Notes under the pieces: model-generated | Seen by the model: the letters and a program-made list of their open reading frames with translations, nothing else | Databases searched by the model: none | Told to the model about the DNA's origin: nothing | Program-made: the position numbers and the translations under genes | Assembly: GCA_026214975.1 (NCBI GenBank) | Contig: CM047805.1 | Coordinates: 194,370,601-194,434,600, forward strand | Length of the DNA stretch: 64,000 nt | Direction: 5' to 3' | From: Gentiana macrophylla | Lineage: Eukaryota > Streptophyta > Magnoliopsida > Gentianales > Gentianaceae | In this document: piece after piece, positions 55,925-64,000 of the stretch | Numbering within the stretch: the first letter of the stretch is position 1 | Layout of the letters: each line of letters opens with the position of its first letter

Positions 55925-56731
55925 TTGAGACTTGTCACGCGGTTACCAGTGCGCATCGATTATAGAAAGCTCAATGAGGTAACCATGAAAGATCACTTTC
56001 CCCTTCCATTCATTGATCAGATGCTTGAGCGTCTGGCGGGACACGCATTCTACTGTTTCCTAGATGGATATTCAGGATACTTCCAGATACCCATTGATCC
56101 AGCTGACCAAGAAAAGACCACCTTCACCTGCACTTATGGAACATTCGCTTACAGGCGGATGCCATTTGGTCTCTGTAATGCCCCACCTACATTTCAGCAA
56201 TGTATTCTAGCTATCTTTGACGGGCTTGTAGAAAAGTGTATGGAGATCTTTATGAACGATTTTTCGGTTTTTGGTCAGTCTTTTGATGATTGCCTTGACA
56301 ATCTTGATCAAGTGTTATCCAGATGTGTAGAAAAGAACTTAGTACTTAATTGGGAAAAATGCCATTTCATGGTAGATGAGGGAATAGTTCTTGGCCACAA
56401 AATATCCGCCAAAGGTATAGAAGTTGACAGGGAAAAAGTAGAAGCTATCGAAAAGATGAGCTATCCCAAGAATGTGCGTGAAGTGAGAGGCTTTCTTGGA
56501 CATGTCGGATTCCACAGAAGGTTCATTCAAGACTTCTCCAAGATAGCCAAGCCCCTGTCCACTTTACTAAAGGAAGACGTTGAGTTCAATTTTGATGAGA
56601 GCTGCAAGCAAGCGTTTGAGGAGCTTAAAAATCGTTTAATATCTGCTCCAATTCTTATATCGCCCGACTGGAACCTACCTTTTGAGCTTATATGCGGCGC
56701 ATCAAACTATCTTTGTTGGTCTTTGTTCTAG
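55925..56731 (+). pseudogene. Athila-like reverse transcriptase
   Basis: The RT core reads RIDYRKLNEVTMKDHFPLPF, FYCFLDGYSGYFQI, FGLCNAPPTFQQC, then the catalytic block as FMNDFSVFG, LGHKISAKGIEV and VRGFLGHVGFHRRFI. It continues into the connection domain (FEELKNRLISAPIL). In active gypsy elements the catalytic block is (F/Y)xDD. Here the first Asp is Asn (codon AAC at 56255-56257), which would abolish metal binding. It ends at a TAG near 56729. The 268-codon open frame is the best preserved part of pol. Confidence 0.93.
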
Positions 56732-57115
56732 GACAAAAGATCAGGGAAGTTCCACCTATCTATTATGCCACCACACATTTGAACCCTCTCAAGTTAACTA
56801 TACCACTACCGAAAAGGAACTATTGGCGTAGTCTTTGCTATGGACAAGTTCCGTAGTTACTTGTTAGGAGCTCAAGTGATCGTGTGGACTGATCACGCTG
56901 CTTTGCGGTATCTGATGACTAAGAAAGAGGCTAAACCGCTCCTACTGCGTTGGATACTGACCCTACAAGAGTTTGACGTTCAAATTAAGGACAAAAAGGG
57001 CAGTGAAAACATAGTGGCTGATCACGTTTCAAGGATGGTAAGTGAGGAAAAGGATGACCCAGATGATATAGACCTTTACTTTCCTCTAGAGAACATCACG
57101 TTGATAGACGGATGT
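56732..57115 (+). pseudogene. Athila-like RNase H
   Basis: After a decayed segment (56732-56839) the frame [45 protein letters not shown] and LSRM-like end is the gypsy RNase H. WTDHAAL carries one active-site Asp. A single-base loss near 56828 shifts the frame relative to the RT. Confidence 0.88.
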
Positions 57116-57775
57116 CCTCCTGATGTTCCATGGTATTCTTCCATTGTAAACTACCTTCATGCCCGATATCTCGATCCAGAATTGTCCTATCAGGAGAAGA
57201 AAAAGTTCTTCTCTGATTTGAAATCTTTCGTTTGGGATGAACCTTATCTTTTTAAGATCTGTAAGGATGGTTTGCTTAGGAGATGTGTTCCTGAATCTGA
57301 ACAACTGGATATTATTGAGCAATGCCACAGTGGACCCACTGGAGGTCACTTTGGTCCATGGAAAACCGTTGCTAAGATCTTCCAATCCGGCTTCTATTGG
57401 CCTACGATCTTTAAAGATACAGAAGCTTTCTGTAAATATTGTGATAGGTGCCAAAGGACCGGTACTCTGACAAGGCGGTTTGACATGCCTTTGAAACCCA
57501 TTCTAGAATGCGAGGTCTTTGATGTATGGGGTATCGATTTCATGGGACCATTCCCATCATCTTGCGGTAACAAATACATCTTAGTCTGCGTAGACTACGT
57601 GTCTAAATGGGTGGAGGCTCAAGCCACTCCTCACAATGATCATAAGACGGTCATGAAATTTCTAAAGAAAAATATCTTCGTGAGGTTTGGATGTCCACGC
57701 GCCTTGATCAGTGATGAAGGGACGATTTTCCAGAATCGACCCCAGAGAAAGTGCTTGAAAGTATGGTGTTCGTCA
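57116..57775 (+). pseudogene. Athila-like integrase, zinc-binding and core part
   Basis: The H2C2 zinc site ([10 protein letters not shown]...YCDRCQR) is followed by the rve core. First catalytic Asp in GIDFMGPF (57536-57538), [10 protein letters not shown], then the second in LISDEGTIF (57713-57715). After a frameshift near 57740 the catalytic Glu is at 57819-57821, giving the D-x59-D-x35-E spacing. The stop at 57775 comes from the frameshift. Confidence 0.92.
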
Positions 57776-58725
57776 TAAGACAGGCGCTCCATATCATCCG
57801 ATGACTAGTGGTCAGGTTGAAAGGAGCAACCAAAGGATCAAGAAAATCCTGGAGAAGACGGTAAACATTCATAGAAAAGACTGGAGTTTGAAGTTGGATG
57901 ATGTGCTTTGGGCATACAGAACTGCCTATAAAACCCCTATGGGTACATGTCCATATCAAATGGTCTATGGAAAGCCATGTCATCTGCCTGTCGAGTTAGA
58001 GCATAAAGCTTATTGGGCTACAAAGTTTCTGAACTTTGATTCCCAATCTTGTGGGAAACATCGACCGCAAAGTGATTACATGAATTAGGCAATTCGGACT
58101 CCAAGCCTATGAAAGTGCCAGGATTAGTAAAGATAAGATGAAGCTACTCCACGATGCTAAGATTAAGAAGAGAGAATTCCACGTCGGCGAACAAGTTCTT
58201 CTATACAATTCTAGGTTACATTTGTTTCCTGGAAAGTTGAGAACACGTTGGTCCGGCCCCTTCGAGATTCTCCAAATCATTCCTGGAGGCGTTCTAGAAC
58301 TTCACGGTTATAGCGGTAAACCGTTTCGAGTGAACGGTCAGAGGTGCAAGCACTACATTGGTGAACCTAAAGAAAAGCCTTTGACTGTTCGTTGCCTCGA
58401 TATCCTCGGGTGTGGTGCTACGCAAGTCGATGAATTTGACGTGTTTTCACCCGACCTATTTTCAGAGGATGACGGTAATGGTCAATCTGAAGAAGTTCTA
58501 GCTGGTAGTTGGGAGATGGAAGAGTATTGGAGGGAGCGTCAACTTACACATCATCAGAAGACTCAGCAGAAGAAGAAGTCAACCATGGGGAAGTTTAAGC
58601 GTATTTGGAAAGCTGTTAAAGATTTCACCCCATGTGTGAGGTGCTGTTTCTGCAGCCACACTACTGATCAGAGCTTACACGAGGTAGTGGCTGGCAGAAA
58701 AGTCAAATGGCCTGATCCAGGCTGA
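57776..58725 (+). pseudogene. Athila-like integrase, C-terminal part
   Basis: [18 protein letters not shown] with the catalytic Glu, [34 protein letters not shown], then after a frame change KIKKREFHVGEQVLLYNSRL, GKLRTRWSGPFEI and FRVNGQRCKHYIGE. This is the GPF/Y-type C-terminal module. The open frame 58138-58725 continues for about 110 codons past it with no known domain. Confidence 0.9.
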
Positions 58726-58930
58726 GCTTTAAACGGTGTCGAGCTAACGACATTAAACAAAAGCGCTTGGTGGGAGGCAACACACTATTTTCTATTTGTG
58801 TTTATTTGTTTTCTGGAAATTTTATGTACTTCGTTGATTTGAATTTGTATTTTTGAAGTTTTATTTAAGTTTAATAAGAACGTGCACTTTTGAATTTGAG
58901 TTGTATGGAAATTTTATAATTTTTGCACTT
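58726..58930 (+). other. Spacer after pol
   Basis: AT-rich, no coding signature. It leads into the internal motif cluster. Confidence 0.6.
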
Positions 58931-59165
58931 TTTCCTGCTTGGACGCCCGTCCAGAACTCTGGACGCCCGTCCGCCTTGACCAATTTTAGGACGAGCGTCC
59001 ACTAAGCTCGACGCCCGTCCGCTTTATTCCCTCCAATCTTGTATGTGATTTAAACTCTTGGACGAAGCGTTTAGTAAGCTGGGCGCCCGCCCGATTCATC
59101 TGATTTTTCAGTGGACGCCCGTCCACTGAGTTGGACGAGCGTCCAACCTCTGTCTATATATACCC
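58931..59165 (+). promoter_or_regulatory. Putative internal promoter of element E: GGACG motif array plus TATA box
   Basis: Exact GGACGCCCGTCC at 58941-58952, 58961-58972 and 59113-59124, with several one-to-three-base variants between (such as GGACGAGCGTCC), followed by CTATATATA at 59154-59162. The order, spacing and motif are those of the U3 region of the LTR (50845-51080). Its position between pol and ORF3 suggests a promoter for a separate ORF3 transcript (inference). Confidence 0.55.
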
Positions 59166-59456
59166 CTCCGGCGGTGAACCTTCACTTTTCTCGAATTTTG
59201 AAACGCAAAACCGACTTTTCCCTCCTTTTGCCCTAAAATCTTCAATTCTAAATCATTTTGAGCGATTCAAAGTGCTATAGAGATCGCTCTTGACACCCTC
59301 TCTTCGATTTTCATAACCAAATTCCCCAACACGCCATATTTTAGGAGAATCGGCACCTCCTCATCCGACTTTTGGAGGAAAAATCCGATTTTGGAGGCAA
59401 CGGTTGTGTTGTTTGGACTCGTTTTCATCTCGATCAACATCTACTCACCCTACTTG

Positions 59457-59731
59457 GTAAGTTAGTAACAACTTTTCTAGATTTTATTCACGTTTTTTTG
59501 AGTTCGATCTTTGGGTCGGCTCGTTCATGGATAGCACCTTAATTCGCTTTTTTTTTTTTTACGGTTTTGTGTTTCTTTCTGCTCTGTTATGGTGATGTGG
59601 TGTTGTGATGGATGGTGAATGGGTTGTTTGGTGATGATTATGGTTGTGGTTGTGGTTTGGTTGTTTTGAAATCCCGCTTTGGATGTTAAACGGGTATCTT
59701 GTTGCGATTGGGATTGTTTGGTTTAGTCTAG
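59457..59731 (+). other. Possible intron in the ORF3 leader
   Basis: Strong donor consensus TTG/GTAAGTTAG at 59457, T-rich interior with a 13-T run (59550-59562), and an acceptor TTTAGTCTAG/GC ending at 59731, nine bases before the ATG of ORF3. The acceptor at 59726 is an alternative. It would leave a spliced leader of about 270 bases from the TATA-dependent start. Confidence 0.4.
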
Positions 59732-59740
59732 GCTTGAATA

Positions 59741-61048
59741 ATGGTTCATAAGAAGGCAGTGGTGAAGAGGCATGGTAAGGAAGTGGCCCGGGAGGCGGGG
59801 AAAAAGCGTAAAGAGATTGATCCTACCTTAGTTGATCCGAACCGGGGTGTTAGTATTCGGGAGCAACCCCCTAGAGCCACCCAAACTAGGGCAACCTTAA
59901 GAGATGAACCAACCTCGGATTGTGAGACGGATGATGATATTCCATTGGTACGGATGCCTAGGGGTCAGAGAGGTGGAGGATCGTCTAGGGCTGAGGAACC
60001 TATAGATGCTGCCCGGGAAGAGGAACCGGTTGTACCTAGGGCTGCCCAACCTAGAAAGAAAGCTAAAACCGTAGCTCCTATGCCGTTGCCTCATAGATTC
60101 GTGAACCCTAGAGCCCACGATGCCTATACCAAACATTATTTCTCGAGGATGATGTTGATTGAGAGGGCGACATTGGAGGCAAAAGTCGATCCGGGTTTCG
60201 TTAAGTTGCTTAAGGATCGGAAATGGGATGCCTTGATGACGATCCCACCTACCCCGGTAAATGGCTCCCTAGTTCGGGAATTTTATGCTAATTGCTCGGA
60301 AACCGACTTGGGGACGAAGGTAGTTGTGGTTAGAGGGGTAGAAGTTCCATTTACACCGGAGGTGATCAATTAGAAATACAACTTAGTGGCTTTTGAAGGT
60401 CGGGATTACAAGGAGGAGATTGTTCATAGACAGAGTTTGGGACAGGATCCGTTGGAGGAGTTGAGATTGAGAGTTTGCCCGGATGTGGCTTGGACGTTGA
60501 GACCGGGAGGAGACCGGAAGGAGTTGGTTACCATGACCTGGATGGAGGACTGGAAGGTCCAGTGTCGATTCATTCAGAGTCGGTTGTTGCCTAAGAACAA
60601 CTTGACACATTTTCATATTGGTGACCTAGGCATGTTATATGCGTTGACGTTTGGCTTGAATGTGGATGTGGGACAAGCTTTATATGACGAGATCTCTATC
60701 AACCAGAAGGTTTACACGCGGAGCTTGATCGTCCCTCACCTGATCCACAGTTTGTGTCTCGATGCCGGTGTGCCTGAGTTTGGAGCCGATCATCATAAGC
60801 CGAAGAACCCTAGGCCTTTACAGCGAGAGAAGGGGAAGTCCTCTGGTTAGTCTAAGTCGGGGGCACCACAGGAGCCTGGTTCATCATCAGCACCGCCGCG
60901 AGCATCCTCCCTTCCTACTTTATCTCCCTCAGTCCGGATGAGTCTAAGTATGGCCAACAGTGTCAGGACCTGGATGGAGGATATTCGGACTTCTCAAAAC
61001 AATATTCTGACAATTTTGAAATGTATGAGTGAGGGCCGGCCTATCTGA
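59741..61048 (+). pseudogene. ORF3 of element E (post-pol, env position)
   Basis: One frame of 436 codons, interrupted only by two TAG codons (60371-60373 and 60848-60850) and ended by TGA at 61046. It starts basic and polar (KKAVVKRHGKEVAREAGKKRK). The middle holds a conserved-looking domain with FVNPRAHDAYTKHYFSR, LVREFYANCSE, VVVRGVEVPFTPEVIN and FIQSRLLPKNNLTHF, as found in the widespread plant transposon-protein domain encoded after pol in Athila elements. The C-terminal part is Ser/Pro-rich. No signal peptide or membrane segment is evident, so an envelope function is not supported. The function of this family is unknown. Confidence 0.75.
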
Positions 61049-62650
61049 GACGACAGAATCTTCGCTCCGAGCGTCATTGATTTCACTTATTCAGATGCGA
61101 TTGAGCAGGCCATTACGGATGTTCTTCAGAAGTCTGCGTCATCTTCAGAGGAGGAGCAGTCTGATGATTCTGCGGCGCCGAGCCAACCTTGATCTTATTT
61201 GTTTGATTCTAGATTTTGTGGTTTTGTATTATTGACATTTTTACTTATATGATTCGTGTAATTTTGATGTTGCTACTGTTAATTTTTCCTATGGATCATG
61301 TAAGCCATAAGGCACCCGTACTTTCATTTCTATTTTGTTTATCCTTTTGGATGTATTGGATGCTTTATCTTTTGATTTATCTTCATTTTTGATATCTCTT
61401 TTCATTCTGGTATAATCCCCCATTTTCCCCGAGATGTTTCCGTGTTTGTCAAGTCGTGCAGGTATCTTTTTCGCGGTTTGTCGAGCTACGTTGTCTGGTT
61501 ACGAGTTCTACGTGTCATTATATAGGCTCCGGCCTGACCGACATTCGAGTAACGCTTGACATCAGCTAAGTCTTTTATCTTTTCTTTAATTCTGCACAAC
61601 ATGAGGACATGTTGATCTTTAAGTGTGGGGGAGGGGAATGAATGACGTGTATCTACACATTTGCTTATATCAATGTGTTTCTATGCAAAATGAGCTAGAA
61701 TTTTCAAAATTTTCCGACATTTTTGTTTTTGTTTTGTCCCGAGTGAGCAAATGCATATTCTTTGTTCGTTATTTTTATAGTCATCCAAGCTATATATCAT
61801 ATGTTTAGTAAGTTAGTTGTTTCACCTGATCTATTTTTCACGAGCCATAGTAAATGATGAGCTAATTTATAAAGTTATACCCCTTTTGATTAGTGATTTC
61901 TGATTTTCTTATAAGTAATGTGCTTAGTGCTACGTATGTATCTTGAGATTTATGATAGTTTGTATTTAGATCCGGAGTATGATATACTGTGAATATCTAA
62001 GGTTTGAATGTGATAAGTAACACGTAACTTATTGTCATATGAAAAAGTTGAGTTAATAAAGAATTATTGGGTGTGTCGGAAGCTGGTCAATGATTTTAGT
62101 GTGATAGGGTATACCACGTATGTACTATACCACTATGATGACCAAAAGCTCACGACAGTCAGGAAAAGCTGCCTGATGATTGGAGTAAGGTAGGGTATAT
62201 CTCGAATATCCTATTACGCTGACATGAGACAGGCAACTCATTCGATGTGCGTTTAAAAGTGGGAATAGTTAAATCAACTAAAGAAGTGTAATGAAATGAA
62301 TGAGAGACTGAGTTATCGTCTATCTTATCCCAGTAGAAACTGATAGATATGCTATAGGGATTATCCTCTGAGTATTTCAGAAAGGCCCTAGATGTATTCT
62401 ATCATCTTTTTCGGGATATGTCACGTTTTGTAGGGTACATCTTATAAGAATCGTCTATCTCTAGTTTGAAGGGGGTATTAGCTAGTTTTGCTTTGAGTTT
62501 CTCGAGTTTGGATTTAGTGGAAGTTTTCTATGGCTATGCACACACACTGGTGAACTTCTGATTTATTGGATATGTGTTATATATGTTTAGATGTCTGTTC
62601 TTTTCTCGAGCCTTTATCTTGTCTTGTTTTGCTCGGGACGAGAAAAAGCT
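61049..62650 (+). other. Non-coding region between ORF3 and the PPT of element E
   Basis: 1.6 kb without a domain signature. An additional PPT-like tract is at 61619-61637. The last 300 bp resemble the internal remnant of element D (50172-50490, reversed), so they belong to the shared 3' region of the family. Confidence 0.7.
61619..61637 (+). other. Second PPT-like tract
   Basis: TTTAAGTGTGGGGGAGGGG, almost the same as the tract before the 3' LTR (62650-62664), about 1.03 kb upstream of it. Confidence 0.6.
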
Positions 62651-62665
62651 TAAGTGTGGGGGAGT
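62650..62665 (+). other. Polypurine tract of element E
   Basis: TTAAGTGTGGGGGAGT abuts the 3' LTR start at 62666 and primes plus-strand synthesis in this element type. Confidence 0.88.
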
Positions 62666-64000
62666 TGTTAAGGGTGATTTTATACGATTTATAATGCTAT
62701 ATTTTATGATAATTTCCCCCGTATTTGTATGAATTTGCATAAGAAACGAGTGTTTAATGGATATATTGAGCAAATGAGATTTTAAATGAGCTAATCGCAA
62801 ACTTGGTTAATTTTGGTGTTTTAATTGTGATTTTATGATTATTTGAGCATTATTACATTTTGCGATGTTTTTATGTGTTATAGATACATGTTTGAGGCTC
62901 AAAAGATGATCAAAAGTTGATTAAGTTCGAGCTAATTGATGATAAAAGAGATAATGAAGAAGTGGGATAGAGATAGAAGAGATAAAGATCAATAAATCAA
63001 AATTCAATCATATCAAACTGGCGTCCAGAATCTCCGTCCAGTGGACGGGCGTCTGATGTAATTGAACGAGCATCCAGGATGACATCTTTGATTCAGGAAG
63101 TTTGGACGCTGGAGTGGACGCTGGATGGACGAGCGTCTGATCATGACTCGGCCCGATTCAAAGTTTTATTGAAGAGTGGACGGGCGTTCAAGGTTTCAGA
63201 CGGGCGTCCGGTAGCCGACTTTGCTGAACCGACTTAGAAATCTATATATAGGCGGCTGTTTCTCAACCCTAAGGAGACGATACACTCATTATTCAAAACC
63301 CTAAACCTAGGGGCGGCTTTAGGCTGCGTTTTCCTCTCTTTTATTCCAGTTTTATGCACTTTAGATTTAGATCAAACTAGTTACTTTTTATGCACTGTTT
63401 CTGCAAATTTGAGTTGCTGAGGATGTTCAGAAGCTAAAAGCTTCATCAAACGAGTATTGTGAATCCATCCAACAATTGTTGATTTCGTTTTCATCGATTA
63501 TACTGTGAGTTTTTATTAAAGGTTGTTTCTTATTCATGTTTAATTTGTTTAATTGCTCTTATATCGGAAGATATGCATGTGTTGATTGTTTATTGTTGAT
63601 GGAAATCTTAATAAACCTTAGATCACCATGAATAAGAATAGTAATTTGAATCTATCATAACGGAAGTTAATATGTTTAATTGCTAGATTATAAACGTAAA
63701 GTTTGCACCTTTGGTTAGAAAACGCGATAATCTTGCATTGGAAGATAATAGATTAATAGATGAACTTTCTAAGGAATTAGAGTTCATATTTAGATAAGGT
63801 GAATCACAACCTAGATAAAAACCACAATATAATCGAGATAGGAAATCAATGCTTGTTGGATAGGTGGATGAAGCCTCGTTTGTTCGTTATACACTTGATT
63901 TAAATCCTTAAAAACTTGAATTTGTTTAGTTAGTTTACTTTTATTTGCATCTTAGATTAGTTAGTTAAAGGTTCGCAACCCGTATTCTTCCTAGCTTTGG
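62666..64000 (+). repeat. 3' LTR of element E (cut by window end)
   Basis: Matches 50491-51830 closely. The motif cluster is at 63019-63215 and the TATA box at 63241-63250. About 220 bp of the LTR remain outside the window. Confidence 0.92.

Larger units (their letters stand above)
50491..64000 (+). mobile_element. Athila-like Ty3/gypsy element E (runs off the window end)
   Basis: 5' LTR 50491-52047, PBS 52054-52071, leader, gag, protease, RT, RNase H, integrase, a third ORF after pol, PPT and a 3' LTR from 62666. The RT-RNaseH-INT order defines gypsy. The GGCGCC-type PBS, the DLGASI protease motif and a post-pol ORF point to the Athila group. By eye the LTRs differ at roughly 20-30 sites plus small indels over 1.33 kb, so the insertion is moderately young. 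The coding region has frameshifts and stops, so the copy is not autonomous. It inserted into element D; the right-hand TSD is outside the window. Confidence 0.92.

Noticed and set aside
57086..57454. 122-codon minus-strand ORF
   Set aside because: Antisense shadow of the RNase H and integrase coding region of element E.
59741..61048. Calling ORF3 a retroviral envelope gene
   Set aside because: The position fits, but no signal peptide, transmembrane segment or furin-like site is visible, and the domain resembles the plant transposon-protein family of unknown function.

Overview
This is plant nuclear DNA, probably from a eudicot. It is AT-rich and almost entirely repeats: a nest of LTR retrotransposons (Ty1/copia, Ty3/gypsy and long non-coding elements) with a few DNA transposons inside or between them. 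There are no bacterial gene signals, no rRNA or complete tRNA genes, and no intact long host gene. The only candidate for a host gene is a 67-codon signal-peptide-like ORF at 40865-41068 (minus), with a TATA box upstream and a polyadenylation signal downstream.

Left part (1-3350): the 3' half of a decayed copia element (A, plus strand; integrase, RT, RNase H) ending in an LTR at 2492-2790, then a short inverted-repeat element and a TA/T microsatellite.

Centre (about 3500-40700): one old copia element (B, minus strand) forms the outer shell. Its pol and gag pieces read in order from 40700 down to 3500, interrupted by four insertions. (1) LARD-1, 3955-13341, is a non-coding LTR element with 1.7-kb LTRs and TSD GTTTT. 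(2) A non-autonomous CACTA transposon lies at 15235-17414, TSD GTA. (3) A solo gypsy-type LTR lies at 17594-19233, TSD AAAGC. (4) A Del/Tekay-like gypsy element spans about 19985-39095. That gypsy element itself carries LARD-2 (20530-29109), a solo LTR (29518-32001, TSD TACGG) and a TGATAACGG...CTCATCA element (32842-36721, TSD GTCTA), which in turn contains an Athila-like solo LTR (33496-35076, TSD GTCAA). A Stowaway-like MITE sits in the tip of the 5' LTR of element B. Nesting is four levels deep, and most boundaries are fixed by perfect target-site duplications.

Right-centre (40704-48726): a non-TE-like stretch with the small ORF and two MITE-like elements, then a plus-strand copia element (C, about 42920-48642). 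An Athila-like solo LTR (45498-47076, TSD GAAAA) and a GGTTCGG-rich hAT-like element (about 47718-48402) interrupt it.

Right part (48727-64000): the 3' end of an Athila-like gypsy element (D) on the minus strand, into which a younger plus-strand Athila-like element (E) inserted at 50491. E has a complete 5' LTR, PBS, gag, protease, RT, RNase H and integrase. It also has a third ORF after pol, a PPT, and a 3' LTR cut by the window end. Its genes carry frameshifts and stops, and the RT catalytic site reads FMND.

The most interesting signal is a recurring near-palindromic 12-mer, GGACGCCCGTCC/GGACGGGCGTCC. It is clustered just upstream of the TATA box in every Athila-like LTR here, and again upstream of a second TATA box between pol and ORF3 of element E. 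That looks like an internal promoter for ORF3 built like the LTR promoter. Other leads are tRNA-like Pol III boxes inside the CACTA element, a gypsy LTR that carries a PBS-like site close to its end, and the candidate secreted-peptide gene.
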